From NCBI GenBank assembly GCA_021018995.1, contig CM037584.1, positions 145,965,317 through 146,029,316 on the forward strand: 64,000 nucleotides of DNA, written 5' to 3'. A program made the translations under genes and the position numbers. Origin of the DNA: Chloranthus sessilifolius (Eukaryota > Streptophyta > Magnoliopsida > Chloranthales > Chloranthaceae). How positions within the stretch are numbered: the stretch's first letter is position 1; the number at the start of each line of letters is the position of its first letter. The notes below the pieces were generated by a model. It worked only from the letters and a program-made list of their open reading frames with translations. It was not told the origin of the DNA and ran no database searches. Of this stretch, positions 21,197-32,582 are shown in pieces.

Positions 21197-22460
21197 CTAG
21201 TCATCATCCTCCTCATACTCGTCGTCGTCGTCGCCGAAGCCATCATCATCATCGTAGTCCTCGTCATCCTCATCCTCGTCAACCACCCTGGCGGTAGTGG
21301 TACCCCCCGTAGTGCTCCTGGTAGGTGGCCGAGCTAGACGCCCAAAAAATAGCGCTCTCATAGCACCGACGCTCCATGTAAGATGCAAGTAAGCATGCCC
21401 ATGAGATCTATGAGGAGTGCCTCCAAACCTCCTGTGCTCGATCTCGCCTCAAGGATCTCGCATCATGCGCAGTCGGTGGTAGGTATGTGAAGATGAAGTA
21501 GAGGAGCTTGGTCCACGGAGCTTGTTGCGTGGCTTGTCGGGAAATTTGGCGATCTCTTTTCTTGTTGACGCTAGTTTGAAGGCTCTTTAAGTTTCGGCTC
21601 CAGTCTTGGGCTAAATAGGAGAACACGTTATCGGTAAGAGATAACTCATCGGTTCGAATCTTGAATCCTCCTTTTCCATTTCGTGAGTTGAGGAGTCGGG
21701 AAATCAACCGAGCATAAGGTAGCCTATTGATGGGTGGAGGAATAGCACCTCTTACATTTCGTTTATAGGCATGCGCCATGCCCTTAATGACTACCATAGG
21801 CGCGCTAATCCACCTATTATGAAATGCGGCGTGTAAAGGCCGCAGAAATGCATCACGGCATTCTTGGTCATGGCCGGCCGGGTGTAAGTTCTTCTTAAAA
21901 ATGATATCCAAAAGCCACATGCGTGGCGGTAGCTGCGATCGGGTGATAGATTGACCCGAAGCGGACGTGCAGCCAGTGATATTGAAAATAATCGTTGGGA
22001 ATTCTACGTTCCCAGAAAAAGGTGGTTGTATGAGTGGGCTCGGGGCATAGGTGTGTGGGCAATTCATGACTGACGAAATCTTGACACAATTAAAAATTAA
22101 TTCCTTTCCTTCGATCGTGACGAGGATGGCGTCCTCATTCATGTTCATGTTAAGGGTTTGGTAAAATAGCTTCACGAGTCTCAGATAATACCGATCTCCG
22201 AAGGGGGTAAGTAATGATCTAAGGTTGTTGTTGGTGAGGAAATCCGATGTCCGTTGGGTAGACGTCGGATCCCCAAAACAAGAGGGATGTATATCCCATT
22301 CAGTTTCAAATATTTTGCCCCCCCACCAATCGTCTAGTGCGATTGGGGTAGGAGATGGGGTTGGTGGTGGTTGTGGAGCTTGCGGCGCTTTGTTGCACAC
22401 CGACGGCAATCGAATCGCCATCCTTTTCTTTGGTTGGGGATTTGGGCTTGAAGAAGCCAT
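21197..22460 (-). pseudogene. ORF3 of element C: divergent putative plant transposon protein
   Basis: Start MASSSPNPQPKK at 22460. Conserved with A, B and F are a WW..K.F/ME.EW segment (DDWWGGKIFETEWDI), YYLRLVKLFYQTL, VTIEGKELIF, MWLLDIIFKKNLHP and LPYARLISRLLN. Identity to B ORF3 is only about a third by eye, far below that of pol. The first 350 codons are open; a frameshift near 21400 separates the last part, whose final 25 residues are almost all Asp and Glu (ending DDDDEYEEDDD). No signal peptide or membrane helix is seen. It resembles Transposase_32 from memory. Cognate binding to the CTCGCTCGAGCGAG arrays is inferred, not shown. Confidence 0.75.
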
Positions 22461-22675
22461 AAGATGTCTTTAGAGCTTTTGAATGCAAAAACTTTGGAAA
22501 AGGGGGTAGATTTTACCTTTAAGAATGTTTTTGACGGATATAATCGTTCGAATACGGCTCGAATAGGACGGAAAAGCTTGGAAGTCGAAAACCCTAAACC
22601 CCCCCTTCCTCGCTTGGACTCTCGCTTGAAGATGAAATGGATGTTTAACATTCTGTCTGTAATATATAATCTGTC
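22461..22675 (-). promoter_or_regulatory. Candidate ORF3 promoter and leader, element C
   Basis: TATA-like ATTATATATTAC complements about 22660-22671 and directly abuts the palindrome array on its upstream side. About 200 bases of leader separate it from the ORF3 ATG. The same arrangement is seen in A and B. Confidence 0.5.
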
Positions 22676-22895
22676 CTCGCTCGAGCGGTCGCTAGACCTC
22701 GCTTGAGCGGTTAAAAGACCTCGCTCGAGCGGTTAAAAGATCTCGCTCGAGCAGTTAAAAAGGCCTCGCTCGAGCGGTTAAAAAGGCCTCGCTCGAGCGG
22801 TCACTAGCCCTCGCTCGAGCGGTCCAGAATGATTTGAAAGTATTATTTTATGTAGCTTCACGCGAGCGAGCATAAGTGTTCACTCGAGCGAGCCC
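22676..22895 (-). repeat. CTCGCTCGAGCGAG palindrome array, pol-ORF3 spacer of element C
   Basis: Seven copies of CTCGCTCGAGCGGT-type units at spacings near 20-25 bases and two degenerate CGAGCGAG copies. Same motif as in the LTRs of C and same genomic position as the array of A and B. The rest, 22896-23121, holds nothing recognisable. Confidence 0.92.
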
Positions 22896-23121
22896 ATAAA
22901 TATTTTTCTAGTTCTTCCAAGCTCGTATTTCCTCTAGTCTCTTCTATTATTAGGACATCTTCACATGATTTCCTATGTTAGGCAATTGAGATTTTATTCA
23001 CACGAACCGATCTTTCTGGCCAAAGTTTAAGCTAAATGTTCAGATTTTTAATCTCATTCGTTTACTTGTTTCAAAATAGGAATCGATGCACTGTCAAAAT
23101 ATTACATATTATCAAGAACAA

Positions 23122-26100
23122 CTAGTTAACGTTCTCAAACAAATTGGGGTATTGTTCTTTGACATCCGCCTCTTGCTCCCACATTGCTTCCTCAGTCGGA
23201 TGGTTATTCCAGCATACAAGCACCAAAGGAATGACTTTGGTGCGTAGCACTTGTTCCTTTCGATCCAAAATCTCTGCTGGTTCTTCGATCATGCTCATAT
23301 CTTCATGCATCTCGAATGATTTACCGCTCAACACATGATCAGGGTCATTAAGATACTTCCTGAGCATAAATACATGGAATACATTGTGTACCTGATCAAA
23401 TAATGGTGGCAATCTAACACGGTAAGCTACTTCCCCTACTCGACCCAAAACTTCAAACGGTCCAAGATAGCGGGGACTTAGCTTCCCTCTCTTTCCGAAT
23501 CTCATTACGCCCTTCATAGGTGATACCTTCACGAAAACATGTTCTCCCACCTTAAAGTCCACGCTCGTCTGCTTGATATCAGCGTAGCTTTTCTGTCTGC
23601 TTTGAGTCGTCTTTAGTTTTTCTCTGATCATGCGGACAATAGTTGCGTTATCTTCAAGTAACTCGGGTCCCAAAATGAATTTCTCGCCAGTTTCCTCCCA
23701 ATTGATTGGCGATTTGCATCGTCTTCCATACAAGGCTTCATACGGTGCCATCCCAATGCTCGTCTGAAAACTATTGTTATATGCAAACTCAATCAGTGGT
23801 AGGTGTTGATCCCACGATCCCTGTAGTTCCAACATACATGCCCTAAGCATGTCTTCAATGATTTGATTGACCCTCTCAGTTTGTCCATCGGTTTGTGGAT
23901 GAAACGCCGTACTGAAATCCAGCCGCGTTCCCATTCCTTCTTGAAATTTCTTCCAAAACTTTGATGTATACAATGGGTCACGGTCTGAAACAATGCTACT
24001 CGAAATCCCATGTAAACGGACAATCTCTTTCATATAGAGCTCTGCCAGTCTTCTCGCCGTGTACATTTTGTTGTAAGGCAAGAAGTGCGCTGACTTAGTC
24101 AATTGATCGACCACTACCCAAATGGCATTGTACTTCTTTGTAGTTCGCGGTAGACCGACTATGAAGTCCATGGAGATCGATTCCCACTTCCATTCTGGTA
24201 TAGGTAGGGGTTGTAATAGGCCTGCGAGGTGTCTATGATCAATCTTCACTTGTTGGCACGTCAAACACCGCGACACGTACTCTGCCACGTCTTGCTTCAA
24301 ACCTCTCCACCAGTAATTCTTTTTCAGATCTTGATACATCTTCGTGCTTCCCGGGTGGATAGCATAGCTTGACTTGTGGGATTCATCAAGAATCGTCCGT
24401 CATAAATCGGCATTATCCGGAATACAGAGACGGCCCTTGAACAGTAAGGAGCCATCCTCCTTGATTGAAAACTCTGATCTAATGCCTTCAGTTACATCTT
24501 GACATATCTTGGTTAGTATTGGGTCTTTCATCTGTAGTTCTCGTATATGTTCGAATATCACCGATTTCACTGATACGTTGGCTAAAAAGTTTCCTGTAGC
24601 TTGTGGTTGGATGTCTGCACCACATAGTGCTAGATCTTTCAACAGCTTCCATCGGTGTATACCCAAAATTAGACTAGCCAACTGGGTTGAACTCTTTCGA
24701 CTCAAGGCATCGGCCACCACATTAGCTTTGCCTGGATGGTACTGTATGGAACAGTCATAGTCCTTGAGGAACTCTATCCATCTGCGCTGCCTCATATTTA
24801 GTTCCTTCTGTGTAAACAGATATCTGAGGCTCTTATGGTCAGTAAAGATTTCAAACGTTTCTCCGTATAAATAATGTCGCCATATCTTTAATGTGAATAC
24901 GACCGCTACTAGTTCCAGATCATGTGTTGGATAGTTCTTCTCGTGCTCTTTCAATTGTCTTGACCCATAAGCTATTACCTTTTTATGTTGGTTTAGTACA
25001 CAACCCAAACCGTTATACGAAGCATCACTGTAGTCCGCGAATCCTCCACTGCCTGATGGAATGGCTAACACTAGAGCTGAGGTGAGTCTCTTCTTGAGTT
25101 CTTGAAAAATCTTCTCGCACGCCTCACTCCACTCAAATCTTGAATCCTTTCTTGTAAGCCTCGTAAGAGGTCCCGATATCTTTGAAAACCCCTCAACGAA
25201 ACATCGATAATAACCTGCCAGTCCAAGGAAACTTCGGACATCTGTCATGGTCTTTGGTTGCTCCTAGTTCACTACTGCCTCGATCTTAGCAGGATCTACT
25301 GTGACACCATGCTTTGAGACGACATGTCCCAAAAAGTTCACCTCTTCTAGCCAGAATTCACATTTGTTGAGCTTGGCGTATAATTGGTGTTCACGCAAAG
25401 TTTGTAGAGCGACCCATAAGTGTTCTTCATGCTCCGTCCTCGATTTTGAGTAAATCAGGATGTCGTCAACAAACACGACAACGCAAGAGTATAGGTGTGG
25501 TTTAAACACCTGATTCATTAAGTCCATAAACGATGTCGGTGTGTTTGTCAATCCGAATGGCATCACCAAAAATTCATAGTATCCATACCGTGTTCTGAAT
25601 GTCGACTTCTGGAAGTCCTCAGCCTTGACTCTTAACTAATGGTATCCAGATCTCAGATCGATCTTGGAAAAGTACTTCGCTCCTTGCAACTGATCAAACA
25701 AGTTATCTATTCTTGGCAACGGGTATCGATTCTTCACAGTGAGTTTGTTCAATTGTCGATAGTCAATGCACAACCGCATCGACCCATCTTTCTTTTTCAC
25801 AAACAAAATTGGTGCTCCCCACAGAGACACGCTTGGTCTTATGAACCCTTTATCTATGAGCTCTTGCAACTATTCTTTCAACTCTGCAGGAACCATCCTG
25901 TAAGGTGCCTTTGAAACAGGCTCCGTTCCTGGTGCTAAGTCGATAACGAATTCCACTTCTCTCTCTGGAGGTAATCCTGGCAATTCTTCTGGAAATATGT
26001 CTTCGAATTCTCTCACTACTGCTATCTCAGAGATAACATTCTTTTCTTCTTTGTCTTCCTTTAGAAATGTCAGATAGCCGCTGCATCCCTTTTTGATTAA

Positions 26101-26531
26101 ACGTTCTGCTCTGACTGCAAAGATGAGTGGCACTTACGTTGATCTCTCTCCTCGAAATCGAAACGATCTTCTCATGTTAGGTTGGAAAATAACTACCTTG
26201 TTCTTGCAATCTACTGTAGCACAATGACGGGACAGCCAATCCATGCCAAGGATCACGTCGAATCCTTACATGTCCAACAATATTAATTTCGCGTCTAATT
26301 CATAGACAACGTCATCCCGAACGCTTACTACTACTGATTTGCAGACTAATTCTGTGTTCGCTAATTCTCCCGTTGGAATAGACACTGATAACACAAAGTC
26401 CAGTGTCTCCGGAACAATCTTCATTTTCTTTGCAAATCTAGGGGTGATGAAGGAGTGGGTAGACCCTGGGTCTATCAATACTCATGCGTCATGTGCTACA
26501 TAGCACCCTTTCTCATAGACTCGTAACATAC
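23122..26531 (-). pseudogene. pol: pol of element C: protease to chromodomain
   Basis: The integrase-chromodomain segment (23122-24339) is open for 405 codons, with CLTCQQVK, MDFIVGLPRT, DRDPLYTSKFWKKF, GQTERVNQIIEDML and a C-terminal VLVCWNNHPTEEAMWEQE chromodomain. The catalytic D, D and E of integrase are present. RNase H and the RT end lie in 24400-25248; the RT core with [10 protein letters not shown] is in 25264-25569 and [15 protein letters not shown] in 25636-25869. Protease DPGSTHSF lies near 26450. Stops or frameshifts separate these pieces, including a TGA just before the protease motif. Sequence is close to A and B throughout, in contrast with ORF3. Confidence 0.93.
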
Positions 26532-26671
26532 CTATAACACACACACATGCATACATAGTACATACTTTATTTAGAATTATCTAATGTACAACACGGTTCT
26601 ACACACTGTTCTAATGAATGCACATTCTCTATTGTATTAAATTGAAATTCTTTATTTAAAAGAAATCTCAC
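26532..26671 (-). other. Putative gag-protease intron of element C (140 bp)
   Basis: Donor CAAG|GTGAGA, acceptor GTTATAG|GTATG; phase 1 as in A, B and F. Unspliced translation ends GEISFK then stop, matching GELSFK-stop of A and B. Confidence 0.7.
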
Positions 26672-28053
26672 CTTGAATGACGTCGTGTACACTCCCTGCT
26701 TCTTGGGCGGTAACTGCGTAGGCTCTCCCTTGAACAACTGGCTTTCGAGATTGAATAGGTCGTGGCATGGAAGCTGAGGCCATCTTTTCCTTAATTGCTT
26801 CAGGGCAATCTCTAATTACGTGGCCTATCTTGCCACATTTAAAATAGCCTCGCATTCCTTGCTTGCAATCCGCCGTTTAGTGAGACTTACCACACTTGGC
26901 ACACGTCTCCCTTGGTGTTGAAGAAGCAGCTCTTGAAAAACCATGTGTAGTCAGAATTCGCTGGAAATAGCAGACTTCATACCTCATCGGTCTCCCCGAT
27001 GCCAGCAATGGGAAACTTTGATGAGTAGTTTGTTGTGCGGCTCTCCCATACCTTGTCTAGAGCTGTTGCCTCTGATTCGGTGCTACGAACCTCGACTTCT
27101 TATTTACTGATTCATAACTCCCAGTCCTGCTTGGATCTATGCTTCCTCTTCCCTGTTGTTCCCTCTGACGGTATCGATTATTGTTTTCTTCTTCGACCAC
27201 TAATGCCTTACTCATGACCTCTCCGTAGGTCTTTAGCTGAAAGGACGCAACCCCTCCTCGAATGTCCGACCTTAAACCCTGTTGGAACCTCTTCACTTTC
27301 ATCACATCCGAAATTACGTAGTCTGGAGCGAAGCAAGCCAGTCTCATTAATTCTACTCCGTACTCTCTCACGGTCATCCTTCCTTGCATTAGTTGCAAGA
27401 ATTGAGTCTCCATCTGATTTCTCACAACCTCTGGAAAATACTATTTATTGAACTCTTCAACTAATTCATCCTAAGTCTAAGGCATATCTGGAGTTTCTTG
27501 AGCTCTAGTCTGCGAAACAAATTTCCACCAAGGTCCAGCTTCTCCATCTAGCATATACGCTGCCCAACGGACGCTCTCGTTCTCTGTGCATGTTAGTACA
27601 CTAAATACCTTCTCCATTTCACCCAGCCAATTTTCAGCTGCCATGGTGTCTGCCTGTCCTGAAAAGCTAGGAGGTCTCATCCTCCTGAATTCGGTAAATG
27701 CTGAAGCCATCGGTAGTGTAGGTCCTACTGTAGGCGTAGGTGTCTGATGTGGTTCTAGGGCTGCATGTGCTGCCAAGGATGCTGCTTTCTGTGCCATGGC
27801 AGTTGCCATGGTTTCCATTGTGTGCATCATCCTCTGACGCTCCTCTCTTTCTTCATTTCTCTCCCTCACTCTATCTTGTTCCCTTTGATCTCGATCCTAA
27901 TTTTCTGCTTTATTTTGGTTTTCTCCTTGGCCACTACTCTCGGGAATCTCTCTATTTCCTAATGGTACCCTGTTGGAAGGCGAGACGCCCATCTCTACTG
28001 CACAGATTCCTATCGTGACCACCCCTGGGTCAGCCTCTTCCTCTAGGAAACAT
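26672..28053 (-). pseudogene. gag: gag of element C
   Basis: The start is taken at 28053 (MHTVMFPRGRG, aligning with MHTVMSSRGRG of B). Blocks in order are a charged N-terminal region with MRERNEEREERQRMM, FRRMRPPSFSGQ, NWLGEMEKVFSVLTC, GPWWKFVSQTRAQETPDMP, the FAPDYVISDVMKVKRFQQGL capsid segment and a zinc knuckle YFKCGKIGHVIRDC, whose first Cys is replaced by Tyr. A preceding Cys/His stretch is also seen. Stops occur shortly after the start, near 27475 and near 26880. Confidence 0.85.
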
Positions 28054-28134
28054 AACGGTCTGCATGAGAAACCACGGTTTCGTTAGCAGAAGCCCCTATG
28101 TTCTGACAAGATGATTGCCAAAACAAAAAAGAAA

Positions 28135-28148
28135 GGCTCTGATACCAA
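28135..28148 (-). promoter_or_regulatory. Primer binding site of element C
   Basis: TTGGTATCAGAGCC on the minus strand, one base after the LTR end, complementary to the 3' end of plant initiator tRNA-Met; the classic plant gypsy/copia primer site. Confidence 0.92.
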
Positions 28149-28149
28149 C

Positions 28150-30342
28150 TGTGACAGCCCAAATATCAGCACCCCGAAACCCGTGCCATCAGAATGACCC
28201 TCAAGGGCATGCCCTATAAATCTATACGAAGCATTAGTATGCACAAGCCAAAAACTACGATTAAGGCACATGTGTCTACTCTAACAAGTACTCATATAGG
28301 GTCTCTAAAGGCAGTTCTTGTCCCATGCCAATACATGGGCATAAGAACTTACCCAACCGTTGGTGATATCAGTTCATTCCAGACAGTTTGTCAAGAAAAT
28401 AACAGTATTTAATTACATTCAAAGAAAGAGGTTTGACATACCAAGCCGTACCTAATATTCTCAACTCACTCTCAAAGTATGCAATGGGTCTCCTAGAAGA
28501 ATTCCTCAGGAGGAGGCTCTGACTCCTCTGTGGGCACGAAATCTGAATCCCCTGGATCAAAGTCACCAGAAGTCTTCGTTGTCGCTAGTCCTGGACTTGC
28601 GACGTATATTCTAAGGGGTGAGCTACATCCTAGCTCCGTAGGAAAACAAAATGAACATATAGATTAACCTTCACATATATGTCAGCAGTTTTAAAAGCAT
28701 AAATTATCGGATAACACTTATGGAAAATAATTGAAATAACTGGAATAAAATAATGACTTCAACTGTTACTTTGCATGGTTTTATTTATTCTCCTTTCTAG
28801 TTTAGTTGTGAAATTGGCCTAATCACTTAAATCTTAACTTAAGTAGTCCCTGAGCAATATAGCATCGAGCCCCGATGGAATACCCACCATCATCGTCTAA
28901 CTAGACAGTTATTATGTGTACTCCCTGGGAATACAGCCCAAGCCCCTTTCTCGTAGGTGGCGAGATCTATTCTCAAATTTGCATCCCTGGGATGTGCTAT
29001 GAATATACGGATTGGCCGCCATACCGGTCACGGATATCCTGTCGAGTCAGTCGTGGGTATCCCGCCACGTCGGCGGGGTATTCTAGTCAAACCTTAAATA
29101 ATAAAAATATCGAACGTGCTGTACATATAGTTATTCACTGTGATTGTGCTAATTTTATTACATTAGGACTTATCACTTCACTTTCATTTGACTGTTAGTT
29201 TTCATCTGCATCCCTGGGATGCCACTGGTTCAATGTACCATCTAGATGTCCACTTTACAATTTTTACGTCCCCTGGGGACCTCATGACTATCACATTTGA
29301 AACTTACTCACATACCCTTTTTTCATAATGATCATGCAATACTTGCCTATTTAATTGAAATATACTACATATATGAGTTGACGAAATAATGCACATGTTT
29401 CAAGAATATTCCCTACCTCAACGCAATTCCAATGTACACTTTTCTCGTAGAGGTTTACACGCCACGATCTTGTGTCAACCTATATTTCATGTGTTTAGAA
29501 TATGTTTATAAAGGTCACTAGAATCATTGGAGCACATAGCCTCCATGTATTACACTAAACTATCAAAATCTATGTGGTGCCTCGCGCGAGCGAGCACAAC
29601 TCCTCGCTCGAGCGGTCACTAGACCTCGCTCGAGCGGTCACTTGACCTCGCTCGAGCGGTTAAATTGAGATCGCTCGAGTGGTTAAAGCGAGCCGTCTAA
29701 AGCTTTACTGGAGGCCTCGCTCGAGCGAGCTTCCCATTTGTTTTGGGTCTCGCTCGGGCGAGCCCAGAACTAAATTTTTTTTCTCAGGTTTTATATCCTG
29801 TCCTTGCTCGAGCGAGCCAATTAGACCACTCGAGCGAGCCACGATGGACGTAATTGTTGATCAGTTCGAAGACTATTTCCCTTCTTCGTCTAAAGTCTTA
29901 TTAGCATTAATTAACCTAAAAAATATTTCAGTTAATGCTTCCTACGTTATCTAATCACCCATATACGTATTTAAAAATCATACCTCGATCGATGTATTTG
30001 ATGTAAACGTGATCCAAGTTCTAACTAGATGAGAAACTCATCAAGGTTCCTCATCTAGCCCTCTTCCAATCTTCTATCGGCCTAGAACAACGAGTCTCTA
30101 TTCTCTTTTCTGATTCCCTCTCTTCTCTTTCTCTTTTCCTTCTCTCTATCTCGAGTTAATTAGGTCACGTATTGGGGAAACCCTTTCCCCCCTCATTCAC
30201 ATATATATAACTTAGTGAAAGTTAGTGTGTTTCATACACACACACAAAGTGTATACCTATTAGTTTTGGTTCCCTTGTGAACCACACATACCCGTGCATG
30301 GTTCATGACGTGTACGGTTCCCAAAAATCTGGGGTTATGACA
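28150..30342 (-). repeat. 5' LTR of element C (2193 bp), with palindrome array at about 29580-29845
   Basis: Same termini and content as the LTR at 18580-20767. It contains the CTCGCTCGAGCGAG array, TATA-like ATATATATAAC, and the acidic tail frame at 28493-28597. The predicted acceptor is mutated (CAA for CAG) and the GTATAAAAC TATA variant reads GTATGAAAC. Confidence 0.95.
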
Positions 30343-31002
30343 ATAAGAAATTATTTTCATATTCTTATTTAGCTACTTCTTTCAACGGCATATTTTATTT
30401 TTCTTTTCTTTTTTCAAATTTTCCCTCTTTAAAAGCTTTAAGGCCTCGTTCAGGTGTTTTATGATTTTTCCCATAAAAGCTCACTCTTGAAAACTCAAAT
30501 TCTTGCAGATTTCTGTCAGGCTCAGATTTTTTATTTTTTCCAAAATAACTTAGAGTCCTATCATTCCTAAGTTCATCTCAGAAAAGCTTATTACTTGTGC
30601 TCGGACCATAGACACATTATCGAGTCATCGGTATATGAGGGGAACTTGGATTTGGTCAAACTTTTACGAGCTGTCAATCCATGCGAGGTTGAACATAGTA
30701 GCCGGTGGTTTTTTTTGTAATACGACCTCTAGAAGGACAATACCAAAAAATTCCTATACATATATCTAATAAAAAGTCTCCAACGTCCTTCTTCAATTAG
30801 ATCATACATAGTCTGAATTTGTAAAACATATTATGAGTTACAAACAATACTCTTATCTATATTTGGTCATCGAGTTTTGGAATTTTTTCCTTGGGACAAC
30901 ATTGCTATAACTCCCAAACTATGAGTCACACATACAATGGTTCCTCATTCATTAGGCCATACAAGTCCAAAAGTGACATAGTGCAAAAGAAAACTGAGTT
31001 TC
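30343..31002. other. Unassigned DNA between element C and the copia element
   Basis: 660 AT-rich bases with no supported ORF or repeat family. Begins with ATAAG (right target copy of C) and ends with GTTTC (left target copy of the copia element, 30998-31002). It could be host intergenic DNA or an older unrecognised element. Confidence 0.5.
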
Positions 31003-31727
31003 TGCTAGAAAAATGATTGGAAGATGGAAGCAAAAATGAAGGAGATGAAATCAAGGGTAGAATTTAGAGATACATTAAGATAAATGATTTCTCTAAATAT
31101 TATTAGTCTCCTTCCAGTTAAAATCGCGATAGCAAAAGAGGAGAATAGCAAACACGTTCCCGGGATACAATCAAGCCTAACCCTCTATAATTCCCTTTGT
31201 GTTTGCACTGACAAAAGAGAATTTTGAACACTACGTAATATACCCAAAAAAGAAAGAAATAAATTCTTATTTTCTTGTATCTTTCTAACAGAGATCTTAT
31301 CCCTATTTATAGAGAAAATTTTGAACCATTGTGTCTTTTCAGATTATGGTGAAAAGATTTCAGATCTGTGTCTTTTCACATAACGTAAAAAGATTATCGA
31401 TTTCACTTGTGTCTTTTCAGAGAGTTGTCTTTTCAGATAAAGATAAACTATAAGGCATCTTTTCATAAGAAAAGATAACCATTAAAACCCTTTTCATAAA
31501 ATTATCCGTTAAAGCATATTTTCATAGAAAAAGATACTAGCCGTTAAGACACCTTTTCGGAGAGAAAAATTCTTTAAAAATTGTCACGCTTATTTTTACC
31601 ACAAGAAAAGTGTATCTTGAAATAAATCAAGAAAGAAAGTTATTTAAAACTCTTTACAAAAAGAAAAAATATATCTTGAAATAAATAAATAAGGAAAGTT
31701 ATTTAAGACTCTTTAAAATATACAACA
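31003..31727 (-). repeat. 3' LTR of copia element (725 bp)
   Basis: TGCTAG at the left and ATACAACA at the right on the plus strand. Contains repeated CTTTTCA(T/G)A blocks. A GTGGGGGAT purine tract borders it on the internal side (31728 onwards). Confidence 0.92.
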
Positions 31728-32253
31728 ATCCCCCACTATTTTTAAAAGTTTTTAAAAAATAATATTTTTGGGCATAAGAAAATTATAATGCATAAATGAA
31801 AGTATCTAAAAGATTTGACCTTTCATTTAGTGTAAGTATATCAAAGTTTATCGAGCTGTTTAGTGACTTATAGTCTTGAACTAAGGACCTTATCCAACAA
31901 ACCGAATATACTACACATATTATAATTTATAAAACTTAGTGTTCTTAAAAAGCCATCACATTTATGGTCATGTGCTTTACCCCAATTTCTTGAGTGCTCT
32001 AGGAGAGTCTATTGCTCCATAGGAAGCGGCCCATCTTCCACACTCAAATAGATAAATCTATCAGAGTGGCTCCTGTATACAACTCCAACTTAAAATAAGG
32101 CTAAGATTCATTCAGAGAATCAATCTCATCCTCTCTCACAGAAATAATACTAGTTTGGTAGACATATGAGAATGAGTTATTTTTGAACATATAGTTCGTT
32201 CTAGTGACAGTATAATCACTCGTTCAATTTATTTTTCCCATTGAAGGTGACTT

Positions 32254-32577
32254 TTATTTTATAGATCTCAACCCCATTCCATTAGACATCTTATATAAGT
32301 ATTCTCTTACAAGGCCCTTCGTAAGAGAATCGGCTAAATTCTCTTTTGGCCTTACAGAATCTAAAGTCACTACTCTACCCTTGAGTAAACTTTTGACATA
32401 GTTATGTCTCAAACTTATATATCTATTTTTACCGTTATACATTTTATGATTTGCTTGTTTAAGAATCACTTCATTACCGCAGTATTTAGTAATTGCAGTG
32501 ATAGGTTTATCCCCTATAGGTACATCTACCAATAGATCTTTAAGTCATTTTACTTCTTTACATGTTGCATCAAGTGT
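32254..32577 (-). pseudogene. pol: Copia RNase H, C-terminal part
   Basis: Encodes the end of the copia polyprotein: EAEFITLDATCKE..., HKMYNGKNRYISLRHNYVKS and VRPKENLADSLTKGL, ending with stop at 32254. It is separated from the first part of RNase H (35141 onwards) by a solo LTR; the split falls within the EAEFI motif. The interval 31728-32253 is 3' untranslated DNA. Confidence 0.88.
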
Positions 32578-32582
32578 AATAA

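Larger units (their letters stand above)
18580..30342 (-). mobile_element. Element C: complete Del/Tekay-like chromovirus with both LTRs
   Basis: LTRs at 18580-20767 and 28150-30342 flank gag, pol and ORF3, all on the minus strand. The 5-bp TSD is perfect: ATAAG at 18575-18579 and 30343-30347. The PBS matches initiator tRNA-Met. The two LTRs differ by roughly 5 percent over the first 300 bases compared by eye, so the insertion is not recent. gag and pol resemble A and B closely, but the LTR U3, the palindrome and ORF3 are very different, making C a mosaic relative to A and B. All ORFs are interrupted. Confidence 0.96.

Noticed and set aside
21197-21388. Acidic 63-codon ORF as a separate gene
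   Set aside because: It is the C-terminal part of ORF3 of element C after a frameshift.
32578-32582. TGTAATAA at 32575 as the LTR start of solo LTR 1
   Set aside because: It resembles the usual TGTAATA terminus, but the perfect AATAA target duplication and the continuity of copia RNase H show that the LTR begins at 32583 with a decayed terminus.
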